NCBI GenBank assembly: GCA_905214315.1
Contig: CAJMLN010000005.1
Location: 1 to 64,000 of the forward strand
Source of the DNA: an uncultured bacterium
Lineage (GTDB): Bacteria; Bacillota; Clostridia; Christensenellales; QALW01
DNA: 64,000 bases
Reading direction: 5' to 3'
Made by a program: the position numbers and the translations under genes. The number at the start of each line of letters is the position of its first letter. Within the stretch, counting starts at the first letter, position 1. The notes under the pieces are model-generated. The model was given only the letters and a program-made list of their open reading frames with translations, was not told the DNA's origin and made no database searches. Shown piece by piece: positions 15,953 to 24,432 of this stretch.

Positions 15953-17983
15953 TCACCTCAGTTTTTTAAAGTACAGGCCGGTTGTGTGCGGCGCGGAAAA
16001 GGTCCTGGCCTGCAGAAAGGCCTCATAAATACGCCGGACTTCCCGCGCGCTTTCCAGAGTAAAATACAGGGTGAAGAAATCGGCGCCGCGCAGGGGCTTG
16101 TCTCCTGTGTACAGCGGGACGGAATTGAAAAGCGTAGTAAACTTTCTGCTGCTGCACAGCAGGGGGAAGCGTATGCCCATGCGGTCGGTGAGCACGGGGT
16201 GTCCGCTGCAATTACCGCATCCCCGGGCATCCTTGGCCGGGCAGGCGCGCATGCGCATCAGCGGAAGATATCCGTATCCGAGCGCGCCGCGGACAGCGGT
16301 CCCCCGAAGACGCGCCAGATTCCTTTCGCCGGACTCAAAGGAAACGGTTATATCGGCAACGCCCATAGATTCATAGGCGGCAAGCGCGGCGGAATTTAAG
16401 ATGTTCAGGCCGCAGCCGCCTAAAGGAATCAGACCGGCCTCCTGCGCCATGGCGACGGCGCCGAGATTTTCACATACTGCGCAGCGCAGACCGAGAGCTT
16501 TCAGCTCCCGCAGACGGCTGATGACCGAGGGTTCTTCCCCCGGAAAAACGAGCGGGGGAATTTCGGCCGCCGCATCGGGAAAGCGCTGCAGACAGGTTTT
16601 TGTAATTTCTTCTATCGGCAGAATTACCCGCAGCGGAGAGGTGAATTCCTCCAGCTGCGCATATTGCTGCACGCGCAGGCGCACGCCCGGCGCCTCCGGA
16701 ACGGTATGCCTGTGGGGGGAGAAGGCGAACGGCCGGAAAGCATGCGGCACGGGCTTTTCCCGCAGGGATAAAAGCTCGGCCAGACCTTCGCGGCGCAGGG
16801 TGTTCAAAAGAGAAAGCGGCAGGGAAAGACCATCTTCTGCCTGCACGGAGATTTCCTTTATAAAAAAGGGCGTACCGCCGGTTTTGGAGAGCTGTTTTGT
16901 AATATCCTCTTTCAGCAGAGGGCGCGTCAGGGCCGGCTCGGGTACGTCGCCGCTTTTGCTTACGGTATGAACACCGTCGCTTACGGTTAAAACGCAGGGC
17001 GCGTCTTTTTGTAAGGTAAAGCGCATGGCAGCCGGTATGCTTTGCCTTTCCCGGCGGTACAGCCCCGTAAGTTCCTTTAAAACGCCCGCGGCAGCGGTTA
17101 CGTCCTCCTTGCTGCGGGTACCGAACATATCCAAGGTTCTTTGCCCGCGCAGGTAGCCGTCGGTAAAGCCGGAACGGGAAAATACCGCTTTTAAAGCCTG
17201 CATATCGGGCGAAGAGCCCTCCAAAGCCTGCCGGCAGGCATGGCAGGCGGCGGCCACGTATTCCGGCCGCTTCATCCGGCCTTCAATTTTAAACGAAGCT
17301 ACACCGGCTTCCACCAGCGCTCGCAGATGCTGTATATGAGACATATCCTTTAAGGAAAGTGCGTATTCCCTGTTATTTACGGTAAAGTTCAGGCGGCAGG
17401 GCTGGGCGCACAGGCCGCGGTTGCCGCTGCGGCCGCCGAGAACGGAGGAGAGATAGCATCCGCCGGAGACGCACATACACAGCGCCCCGTGGATGAATAC
17501 CTCCACTTCTAAATCTGTTGAAGAACAAATGCTGCGTATTTCCTCCAGGGAAAGCTCCCTGGCCAGAACTACCCGCTGAAAGCCGAGCTTTTTCAGCATT
17601 TTTACGCCGCTTATATTGTGTACGGTCAGCTGGGTGGAGGCGTGAAGCGGCAGGGAAGGCACACATTCCCGCGCCATTTTGGCAACGCCCAAATCCTGTA
17701 CGATCAGCGCGTCCACGCCGCTGGCGGCTAAAACAGATAATTCTTCTTCCGCGGCGGGCAGCTCCTCTTCGGTAATCAACGTATTAAAGGCGGCGTGCAC
17801 TTTTACACCGCGGCCGTGGCAGTAGGAAACGGCCCGGGTCAGCGCGTCCGCGTCAAAATTTTCGGCATTGCGGCGGGCGTTAAAGCGGCCGAACCCCAAA
17901 TATACGGCGTCCGCCCCGGCGCGTACGGCGGCTTCCAATTGCTGCCGTCCGCCGGCCGGAGCCAAGATCTCTACCTGCCTGAT
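15953..17983 (-). CDS. Long U32-family protein with C-terminal extension; unusual start codon
   Basis: Larger U32 family partner, about 676 residues. N-terminal VEILAPAGGRQQLEAAVRAG, then the signature EVFIHGALCMCVSGGCYLSS and SGNRGLCAQPCRLNF; a second half of DUF3656-like sequence ends with a Cys-rich GYGYLPLMRMRACPAKD and GCGNCSGHPVL. Probably works with the shorter partner in tRNA (or rRNA) hydroxylation. The start is odd: no ATG or GTG lies in frame. AAGGAGG at 17998-17992 sits 8 bases before an ATC at 17983, which gives the family N-terminus (x-RQVEILAPAGG); the only conventional alternative, TTG at 17965, is 26 bases from that site and would cut off the first strand. Confidence 0.75.
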   Translation of the reverse strand: MRQVEILAPAGGRQQLEAAVRAGADAVYLGFGRFNARRNAENFDADALTRAVSYCHGRGVKVHAAFNTLITEEELPAAEEELSVLAASGVDALIVQDLGVAKMARECVPSLPLHASTQLTVHNISGVKMLKKLGFQRVVLARELSLEEIRSICSSTDLEVEVFIHGALCMCVSGGCYLSSVLGGRSGNRGLCAQPCRLNFTVNNREYALSLKDMSHIQHLRALVEAGVASFKIEGRMKRPEYVAAACHACRQALEGSSPDMQALKAVFSRSGFTDGYLRGQRTLDMFGTRSKEDVTAAAGVLKELTGLYRRERQSIPAAMRFTLQKDAPCVLTVSDGVHTVSKSGDVPEPALTRPLLKEDITKQLSKTGGTPFFIKEISVQAEDGLSLPLSLLNTLRREGLAELLSLREKPVPHAFRPFAFSPHRHTVPEAPGVRLRVQQYAQLEEFTSPLRVILPIEEITKTCLQRFPDAAAEIPPLVFPGEEPSVISRLRELKALGLRCAVCENLGAVAMAQEAGLIPLGGCGLNILNSAALAAYESMGVADITVSFESGERNLARLRGTAVRGALGYGYLPLMRMRACPAKDARGCGNCSGHPVLTDRMGIRFPLLCSSRKFTTLFNSVPLYTGDKPLRGADFFTLYFTLESAREVRRIYEAFLQARTFSAPHTTGLYFKKLR

Positions 17984-18021
17984 AGCGCCCGCCTCCTTGA
18001 TAAAATGAAATTTACGGTTTT

Positions 18022-18050
18022 ATTATACACTTGCCCGCCTGTCTTGTCAT
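18022..18050 (-). promoter_or_regulatory. Sigma-A promoter for the U32-aroC-aroQ operon
   Basis: Read on the minus strand: ATGACA (18050-18045), 17-base spacer, TATAAT (18027-18022), about 40 bases before the putative start. Confidence 0.6.
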
Positions 18051-18076
18051 GTGCTTTTTTCGGGCAAGCCGCGGAT

Positions 18077-18115
18077 AAAAAACTGCCGGAGAAGGATTCC
18101 TTCCTTTTCCGGCAG
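18077..18115 (-). terminator. Terminator after the KDG kinase operon
   Basis: On the minus strand, a 14-base stem CTGCCGGAAAAGGA / TCCTTCTCCGGCAG (one G-T pair) is followed by six T, 27 bases after the kinase stop. Confidence 0.88.
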
Positions 18116-18141
18116 CCCTTTAGTGTGGCTTGTATGTTCTT

Positions 18142-19161
18142 TCAGCGCTGAACTCTTCCCGAGGCATCGCCGCCGGCAAGGGTCTTTACCTCACTTACGG
18201 ACATCATGTTGAAATCACCCTCCACGGAGTGCTTCAGACAGCTGGCTGCCACGGCGAACTCAATGGCCTCCTGCGGGGCAAAGCCGTTTAAGCAGGCGTA
18301 AATCAGCCCGGCACCGAAGCTGTCGCCGCCGCCTACACGGTCGACAATGTGCATCAGATAGCTTTTGGAGAAATAATATTGGCCGTTTTCGTAGAGCATA
18401 GCTGCCCAGTTGTTATCGTTGGCGGAAATAGAAGAACGCAGGGTGATCGCCACCTTTTGAAAGCCGAAGCGATCGGCCAGCTGCCTGGCCACGTCCTTGT
18501 AGCCCTCATGGTCGACTTTGCCGGCGGTGATATCGGTATTGGCGGCCTTAATGCCGAAAACGTCGGAGGCGTCTTCTTCGTTGGCGATGCAGACGTCGAC
18601 ATACCGGCAGAGCTCATCCATTACCTGCCCGGCTTTTTCCCGGCTCCACAGCTTTTTGCGGTAGTTTAAGTCACAGCTGACGGTAATGTTCTTTTCTTTT
18701 GCTTTTTTGCAGGCCTCCAGACAGATCCGGGCAACATTGTCGCCCAGGGCCGGCGTGATGCCGGTAAAGTGGAACCAATCCACGCCTTCAAAGATGGCGT
18801 CCCAATCAAAGTCGGCAGCTGCGGCCTGGGAAATAGAGGAGCCGGCGCGGTCATAGATGACCTTGGAGGGACGCTGGCTGGCGCCCTTTTCCACAAAATA
18901 AATGCCTACCCGGTCGCCGCCGCGGACGATAAACGAGGTATCCACGCCGAAACGCCGCAGGGAATTGATGCCTGCCTGGCCGATTTCATGGGCGGGCAGC
19001 TTGGTTACAAAGGCGGCGTCTATGCCGTAGTTGGCCAGGGAGACGGCTATGTTCGCCTCGCCGCCGCCGTAGGTAGCGCCGTATTTTTCAGCCTGAACAA
19101 AGCGATAATAGCCTTCGGGAGCAAGGCGAAGCATAATTTCGCCGAATGTGATAACTTTCAT
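18142..19161 (-). CDS. kdgK: 2-keto-3-deoxygluconate kinase (PfkB family)
   Basis: Phosphorylates 2-keto-3-deoxygluconate to KDPG in uronate breakdown. 339 residues, PfkB/ribokinase fold: N-terminal TFGEIMLRLAPEGYYRF, glycine-rich YGGGEANIAVSLANYG, and the C-terminal signature VDRVGGGDSFGAGLIYA near 285-300 with the catalytic Asp and anion hole. The start at 19161 is set by GGAGAATACACC upstream; the longer frame has no ribosome site. It follows the KDPG aldolase by 16 bases, and together they make the KDG to pyruvate plus glyceraldehyde-3-phosphate step pair. General sugar kinase activity is the alternative, but the neighbour supports KDG. Confidence 0.9.
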   Translation of the reverse strand: MKVITFGEIMLRLAPEGYYRFVQAEKYGATYGGGEANIAVSLANYGIDAAFVTKLPAHEIGQAGINSLRRFGVDTSFIVRGGDRVGIYFVEKGASQRPSKVIYDRAGSSISQAAAADFDWDAIFEGVDWFHFTGITPALGDNVARICLEACKKAKEKNITVSCDLNYRKKLWSREKAGQVMDELCRYVDVCIANEEDASDVFGIKAANTDITAGKVDHEGYKDVARQLADRFGFQKVAITLRSSISANDNNWAAMLYENGQYYFSKSYLMHIVDRVGGGDSFGAGLIYACLNGFAPQEAIEFAVAASCLKHSVEGDFNMMSVSEVKTLAGGDASGRVQR

Positions 19162-19177
19162 GGTGTATTCTCCTTTA

Positions 19178-20143
19178 TTACTTTTTTTGTACCAGATGCA
19201 GGGCAAAGCCGCCGAAATCGCCTTTAAAATAGATCGCGGTCACATTGCCCGAGGCGTCGGTTTTTTTTGTAGTTTCATCAAAGGCGAAGCCGCGCTTTTC
19301 CAAATGATAAATGGCGCGCTCTATGGAATTGGTGCCGATGGCGATATGCCCGTTTTTGCCTAAATAGGGGGCTTTCATTACTTCGATGCCGCTGCCGGCA
19401 AAGACGCTGCTGCTGCCGTTTTTAGGGGCAAAGCCGAACATGGCTTCAAACACCCCGGCCAGGGAGAGCGCCTCGGCCTCGTTGGCGGCATTGATGCCCA
19501 CGTGCTTGATTTCAAAGCCGAGCATCTGGGTTACCGCGGTGCGCGTCAGCTCACGGACGGCGTCAAAATTGCCCTCTTTGATCAGGGCTTTGTCTACCAT
19601 CCAGCTGCCGCCGCAGGCAATGATTTTGTTAAACTCTAGATACTGCGTTAAGTTGGAGGCATTGATGCCGCCGGTGGGCATGAATTTGACGTTGCCGTAG
19701 GGCGCGCTCATGGCCTTGATCATTTTCAGGCCGCCGGCTGCTTCGGCAGGAAAGAATTTTACAACCTCCAGCCCCAGCTCCAGTGCGGTTTCAATATCGC
19801 TGGGAGAGGAACAGCCGGGGGTTACGGGAATGTTTTGGGCAATGCAGTATTTTACTACTGTAGGATTCAGCCCCGGGCTTACGATAAATTTTGCACCCGC
19901 AGCAATGGCTTTATCTACCTGCTGTGTTGTAAGAACCGTGCCGGCGCCGATGAGCATATCGGGAAATTCCGCCGCCATGATGCGGATTGCTTCCTCCGCC
20001 GCCGCCGTGCGGAAGGTAATTTCTGCGCAGGGCAGACCGCCCTCGCACAGGGCTTTTGCCAGTGGACGGGCGTCCTTGGCGTCGTCAAGCGCCACGACGG
20101 GAACAATGCCTAATTTGGATATTTCGGTTAAAACCACATTCAT
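19178..20143 (-). CDS. KDPG/KHG aldolase fused to a VOC (glyoxalase-like) domain
   Basis: Class I aldolase cleaving 2-keto-3-deoxy-6-phosphogluconate (and perhaps 4-hydroxy-2-oxoglutarate) to pyruvate plus aldehyde. Residues 1-205 are the aldolase: AEITFRT with the catalytic Glu, GAGTVLT, PGCSSPSDI, the Schiff-base Lys in VVKFFPAEAAGG and PTGGI. Residues about 210-321 form a second domain of VOC/glyoxalase type (HVGINAANEAEALSLAGVFEAMFGF ... GFALHLVQKK, split here: the start HVGINAANEAEALS and the end GFALHLVQKK), a known fusion in Clostridia of unclear role. It lies upstream of and in operon with kdgK. A conserved metal site in the VOC part is not obvious. Confidence 0.9.
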   Translation of the reverse strand: MNVVLTEISKLGIVPVVALDDAKDARPLAKALCEGGLPCAEITFRTAAAEEAIRIMAAEFPDMLIGAGTVLTTQQVDKAIAAGAKFIVSPGLNPTVVKYCIAQNIPVTPGCSSPSDIETALELGLEVVKFFPAEAAGGLKMIKAMSAPYGNVKFMPTGGINASNLTQYLEFNKIIACGGSWMVDKALIKEGNFDAVRELTRTAVTQMLGFEIKHVGINAANEAEALSLAGVFEAMFGFAPKNGSSSVFAGSGIEVMKAPYLGKNGHIAIGTNSIERAIYHLEKRGFAFDETTKKTDASGNVTAIYFKGDFGGFALHLVQKK

Positions 20144-20282
20144 AAAAAATCTCCTCTTTTCCTTTGTTTATACGGAAATTCCGTATATTCACCATATAAT
20201 AAATTATATATTTATAAAATTTAGCTGTCAAGATATTCAGTGGCTTTTTACTATGTAATTCTTGCTCAATCTGAGAAATATG

Positions 20283-20311
20283 TTGAAAAAAATGACAATG
20301 TATTGTATAAT
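20283..20311 (+). promoter_or_regulatory. Strong sigma-A promoter for HD-domain gene
   Basis: TTGAAA (20283-20288), 17-base spacer, TATAAT (20306-20311), 36 bases before the ATG. Confidence 0.75.
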
Positions 20312-20347
20312 TTTTACAACAAAAAATTCACAGGGAGGAAATTTAAA

Positions 20348-20932
20348 ATGGAAAATGTTTCAAGAGAAAAAGCTCTTGCGCTTTTGCAGAAATACAACAG
20401 GGAGCCCTTTCACCTGCAGCATGCGCTTACCGTAGAAGGGGTAATGCGGTGGTTTGCCCAAACGCTGGGATATGCGGAGGAGTCTGATTTCTGGGCCTGC
20501 GCGGGCTTGCTGCATGATATCGATTACGAGCAGTTTCCGCAGCAGCATTGCCTGAAGGCACCGGAGCTTTTGCAGGAGGGCGGTTTCGGGGAGGAAATGA
20601 TTCATGCCGTATGCAGCCACGGATACGGCCTGTGCTGTGAAACCGAGCCGGTGCATGAAATGGAGAAGGTTCTGTTTGCCTGCGATGAGCTGACCGGCCT
20701 GATTGGCGCCTGCGCTAAAATGCGTCCGAGCAAAAGCGTGCAGGATATGGAATTAAAAAGTCTGAAAAAGAAATTTAAGGATAAAGCCTTTGCCGCCGGC
20801 TGCTCCCGGGAGGTTATTGCGCTGGGGGCAGAACGTCTTGGCTGGGAACTGGACGAGCTGCTGGATAAAACGCTGCAGGCAATGCGTGCCTGCGAGGAAA
20901 GTGTCGCGCAGGAATTACAGAAGCTGGCGTAA
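20348..20932 (+). CDS. HD-domain phosphohydrolase-like protein
   Basis: Metal-dependent phosphohydrolase-type protein of 194 residues. The HD pair is in LLHDIDYEQFP near residue 59, with an upstream His in FHLQHALTVEGVMRWFA and HAVCSHGYG / CDELTGL supplying the other likely ligands. This pattern is that of small HD proteins annotated as hydrolases or nucleotidases; the substrate is unknown. The start at 20348 has AGGGAGG about 9 bases upstream; a frame extending to 20240 crosses the promoter and is rejected. It is monocistronic and faces the FNT channel gene on the other strand. Confidence 0.82.
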   Translation: MENVSREKALALLQKYNREPFHLQHALTVEGVMRWFAQTLGYAEESDFWACAGLLHDIDYEQFPQQHCLKAPELLQEGGFGEEMIHAVCSHGYGLCCETEPVHEMEKVLFACDELTGLIGACAKMRPSKSVQDMELKSLKKKFKDKAFAAGCSREVIALGAERLGWELDELLDKTLQAMRACEESVAQELQKLA

Positions 20933-20959
20933 GAAAGCGGCATGCCCCGGCGTGTATTT

Positions 20960-21607
20960 TCACGGAGTCTGCTTTTTATTGATGAGCAGTACCAGAGGAA
21001 GAAGAATGCCGCCGAGGCTGTTGCCCAGGGTAACGGCTAAGAGGAACAGTATTGCTTTTGAAGAGAACAGCACAGCCGGCGGACACAGGGCCAGATAGGC
21101 CATGTCGGCAATGCTGTGTTCAAAACCGCACAGGATGAAGACCGGCACGCAGAACAGAATCCCGATATGCCGGGCGTTTTTTTCGGTATTGCGCTTAAAG
21201 ATATCCACCGCGGCAAACATTAAAATACCGCAGAAAATGCCTAAAAGCACCGCTGGGAAGAGACTCTGCTGCAGCTTTATCTGTGCCAACGCGGCCGCTT
21301 TTTCTAATACGGCTTCGCTGCCGGAGGCACGAAAGGCCGTGCCGGACAGCAGGGCGCCGCAAAAATTGCCCAGCCATACCGTCAGTAAAAACGCGGCTTT
21401 TTTCAGCGGTGTTTCGCCTTTGTATACGGCATAACCGATTTTGCCCGTATATAGGTTCAGGCCGAATTCACAGATGCAAAGCAGACCTACGGAAAATAAA
21501 ACGGCGCCGGCAAGTTTGCTTTCACAGGAGAGAAAGACGACGGCGCCGATGCCGATCATGATACCGGCTAAAACTGCTTTAAAAAAATCACTGCATAGGG
21601 CTTTCAT
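20960..21607 (-). CDS. Formate/nitrite transporter (FNT) family channel
   Basis: Pentameric anion channel family for formate, nitrite, hydrosulfide or similar small anions. 215 residues, shorter than the usual 260-280, with six hydrophobic segments. The family-like stretch near residue 50 reads EFGLNLYTGKIGYAV, equivalent to the LxLFTGN motif, and the second half-repeat has GNFCGALLSG, FCGFEHSIADM-type ICGFEHSIADMAY and VTLGNSLGGILLPL, in which the His of the central gate region is present. The shortness comes from compact loops and a short N-terminus, not a frameshift. Transported anion not determinable; formate is plausible for an anaerobe. Confidence 0.85.
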   Translation of the reverse strand: MKALCSDFFKAVLAGIMIGIGAVVFLSCESKLAGAVLFSVGLLCICEFGLNLYTGKIGYAVYKGETPLKKAAFLLTVWLGNFCGALLSGTAFRASGSEAVLEKAAALAQIKLQQSLFPAVLLGIFCGILMFAAVDIFKRNTEKNARHIGILFCVPVFILCGFEHSIADMAYLALCPPAVLFSSKAILFLLAVTLGNSLGGILLPLVLLINKKQTP

Positions 21608-21718
21608 AAAAGGAACCTGCTTTCTTTTTTATATGTTTATTATACAGAAAAAAAAGAATAAGTACAGCGGAAAAATGCGGAATACGTCAAATTTTTATGA
21701 AATAGAGGGGAGGTCGCT

Positions 21719-22705
21719 ATGGCAAAAGCATCGGAACAAAAATTGAAAATTCTGTATTTGCTGGATATTTTGGAAAAATACACGGATGAGCAGCATCCCA
21801 TTGATACCAATGAAATTTTGCGACGGCTGGAGGCGAGGGGAATACAGGCGGAGAGAAAGAGCATTTATGATGATATTGCGGCCTTAAACGCCTACGGACT
21901 GCGGATTAAAAACCGGCGGGGGCGGCAGAGAGGTTATTATCTTTGCAGCCGTTTGTTTGAAATGCCGGAGCTGAAGCTTTTGGTGGACGCGGTGCAGGCG
22001 TCTAAATTTATTACGGTAAAGAAAAGCGAGGAGTTGATTAAAAAGTTAGAGAGCCTTACCAGTAAAAACAGGGCGGTGGAGCTGCAGCATTCGGTTATTA
22101 TGCGTGAGCGGATCAAAACTATGAATGAAAGCGTATATCATAATGTAGACAGCATCCAATGGGCGATTACGCAGAATGTAAAGGTTTCCTTTGTCTATTT
22201 TGACTGGAATATCAAGAAGCAGCGCCAACTGCGCAGAGATGGGCGGCGATATAAGGTCAGCCCCTGCGCCCTTACCTGGGATGATGAAAATTATTATTTG
22301 ATCGCTTATGATGACGAGGCGCGGAAAATCAAGCATTACCGGGTAGACAAAATGCAGAATATTCTTGCTGAGCAGGAGCCGCGGGAAGGTGTGGAAAGCG
22401 GTATGCGCTTTGATATGGCGAAATACTCGCGTAAAATGTTCGGTATGTACGGCGGCGAGATTACCCGGGTGAAGCTCAGATGCAGCAACAACCTGATCGG
22501 TGTGATTCTTGATCGGTTTGGCATGAATACCATTATTACACCTGACGGCGATTGCTTTGAGGTTATGATTGAGGCAGCCATAAGCCCGGTGTTTTTATCC
22601 TGGGTAATGCAGTTTGGAGATAAGATAAAGATATTAAGCCCTCAGACGGTGATTGATGAACTGAAAAAATTGGCCCGGTGTGTTATGGAACAATATAAAG
22701 TATGA
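21719..22705 (+). CDS. WYL-domain transcriptional regulator
   Basis: DNA-binding regulator of 328 residues. The N-terminus is a winged HTH (KLKILYLLDILEKYTDEQH ... RKSIYDDIAALNAYGL), as in DeoR/HTH_11 types. The middle and C-terminal parts form a WYL ligand domain: FVYFDW, then PCALTWDDENYYLIAYDDE around residue 185-200 where the WYL-type motif is WDDENYYL, and HYRVDKM. WYL regulators sense nucleic-acid or nucleotide ligands in cases studied. It precedes the DUF1538/PII-like pair by about 200 bases, separated by a promoter, so it may regulate that pair, but this is positional inference only. Confidence 0.85.
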   Translation: MAKASEQKLKILYLLDILEKYTDEQHPIDTNEILRRLEARGIQAERKSIYDDIAALNAYGLRIKNRRGRQRGYYLCSRLFEMPELKLLVDAVQASKFITVKKSEELIKKLESLTSKNRAVELQHSVIMRERIKTMNESVYHNVDSIQWAITQNVKVSFVYFDWNIKKQRQLRRDGRRYKVSPCALTWDDENYYLIAYDDEARKIKHYRVDKMQNILAEQEPREGVESGMRFDMAKYSRKMFGMYGGEITRVKLRCSNNLIGVILDRFGMNTIITPDGDCFEVMIEAAISPVFLSWVMQFGDKIKILSPQTVIDELKKLARCVMEQYKV

Positions 22706-22729
22706 AATTTTGCTTTGAAGGAATAAAAC

Positions 22730-22771
22730 TTGACAAAACCTTCATATACATAGTATACTATATATAGTATA
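22730..22771 (+). promoter_or_regulatory. Promoter with palindromic operator for DUF1538-PII-like unit
   Basis: TTGACA (22730-22735), 18-base spacer, TATACT (22754-22759). The -10 box is the left half of a perfect 18-base palindrome TATACTATATATAGTATA (22754-22771), so a dimer bound there would block polymerase. A leader of about 140 bases follows before the GTG start. Confidence 0.6.
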
Positions 22772-22914
22772 TAGAATGAATATCATCTCGATAGAAAGCA
22801 TTTTAAATATTTCACATTGTTTTTATTGCTGTGCAGATCTGCTTTGAAAAAACAACGATTTTAAATTTCCAGGGTTAAGAAAGATTGATAACTTTTGAAA
22901 AAAGGAGGGTATTT

Positions 22915-24420
22915 GTGGCGAGACTAAAGGAGAAGATATCAGAATCACTTTCTTCTGTACTGCCGATCACGGTGATCGTATTCCTTTTATGTATTACTAT
23001 TGCGCCGGTGACCAATAATGTTTTGATGATGTTTTTGGTAGGCGCGGCCATGGTTATTGCGGGAATGGGCTTCTTTACAATCGGCGTAGAATTATCGATG
23101 ACGCCGATTGGTGAAAATGTAGGTTCTACTATTACCAAATCAAAAAAGATATGGCTGGTTTCTTTTATCAGTTTTATTATCGGTGTTATTGTTACCGTTT
23201 CCGAACCTGATTTGCAGGTGCTTGCTGAACAGGTGCCCACGGTGCCCAATATGGTTTTGATCCTTTCTGTGGCGGTAGGGGTAGGGATTTTTCTTGTAGT
23301 GGCAATGCTGCGCTCCATCTTTGGTATTGCATTAAAATATTTGTTAACCGCATTATATGCATTAGTGTTCATCCTTGCATTTTTTACTCCGGCAGACTTT
23401 TTGGCGATCGCTTTTGACGCTGGCGGAGTGACTACAGGTCCCATGACGGTTCCGTTCATTATGGCGTTGGGCGTGGGCGTTGCAGCGATTCGGCGCGATA
23501 AGCATGCGGCCGACGACAGCTTCGGTCTTGTGGCACTTTCTTCTATAGGACCTATTATTGCGGTGTTGATTTTAGGAATGCTCTATCGTCCGGACGGTTC
23601 CTACAGCACGTCTACTGACATTTCGGCAGTGAATAATACACGTGATTTAGGGCAGATATTTGCGGTAAATATGCCCAAATATATGGGTGAAGTTGCGGTT
23701 TCATTATTGCCGATTGCCGTTTTTTTTGTTTTGTTTCAGCTTTCGGCCCGAAGCTTTTCTAAAAAAAGAGTGATAAAAATTGCGGTAGGTTTTGTATATA
23801 CGTATATCGGTTTGGTGTTGTTTTTAACCGGCGCTAACGTAGGTTTTATGCCCGCGGGCAGTTTGATCGGCCAGCAGATTGCGTCGCTGCCGTATAACTG
23901 GGTACTGGTGCCGATCGGTATGGTGATCGGATATTTCATCGTTGCGGCTGAACCGGCGGTTTACGTGTTAAACAAACAGGTTGCCCAGCTTACTGTAGGA
24001 GAGATCTCCGAAAGAGCGATGGGAATCAGCCTTTCTGTAGGCGTAGCGATTTCTTTGGGATTATCGATGATTCGTGTGCTTACGGGGCTTCCGATTTTAT
24101 ATTTTTTGCTTCCGGGATATTGCTTGGCAATTTTGCTGACATTTGTTACACCGAAGATTTTTACGGCCATTGCTTTTGACTCCGGCGGTGTGGCATCCGG
24201 TACAATGACTTCTACTTTTTTGCTTTCTTTTGCAATGGGCGCCTGCAGTGCGGTAGGGGGCAATATTACCACCGATGCTTTTGGTCTGGTAGCCTTGGTT
24301 GCTATGACTCCTTTGATCACGATACAGGTTCTTGGGGTGGTTTATAAGATCAAACAGAATAAGGCGCAGAAGCTTGCTGCGGCGGAGGTTCAGTTTGACG
24401 ATGAAATTATTGAGCTGTAA
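22915..24420 (+). CDS. DUF1538 membrane protein (duplicated, putative transporter)
   Basis: Integral membrane protein of 501 residues, DUF1538 family, function not established. About a dozen hydrophobic segments are arranged as two homologous halves: the first carries FDAGGVTTGPMTVPFI near 170-185, the second FDSGGVASGTMTSTFLL near 415-430, the kind of inverted or tandem duplicate seen in transporters. The GTG at 22915 is chosen because GGAGG lies 7 bases upstream; an ATA-type extension to 22885 lacks one. The neighbour 12 bases downstream is a tandem PII-like protein, so transport is probably gated by a PII-type sensor, as in Amt-GlnK. The transported substrate is unknown. Confidence 0.8.
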   Translation: MARLKEKISESLSSVLPITVIVFLLCITIAPVTNNVLMMFLVGAAMVIAGMGFFTIGVELSMTPIGENVGSTITKSKKIWLVSFISFIIGVIVTVSEPDLQVLAEQVPTVPNMVLILSVAVGVGIFLVVAMLRSIFGIALKYLLTALYALVFILAFFTPADFLAIAFDAGGVTTGPMTVPFIMALGVGVAAIRRDKHAADDSFGLVALSSIGPIIAVLILGMLYRPDGSYSTSTDISAVNNTRDLGQIFAVNMPKYMGEVAVSLLPIAVFFVLFQLSARSFSKKRVIKIAVGFVYTYIGLVLFLTGANVGFMPAGSLIGQQIASLPYNWVLVPIGMVIGYFIVAAEPAVYVLNKQVAQLTVGEISERAMGISLSVGVAISLGLSMIRVLTGLPILYFLLPGYCLAILLTFVTPKIFTAIAFDSGGVASGTMTSTFLLSFAMGACSAVGGNITTDAFGLVALVAMTPLITIQVLGVVYKIKQNKAQKLAAAEVQFDDEIIEL

Positions 24421-24432
24421 AGGAGGCTGGCT

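Noticed and set aside
20240..20347. Upstream start for the HD-domain protein
   Set aside because: Would cover a perfect promoter and lacks a ribosome site; ATG at 20348 has AGGGAGG.
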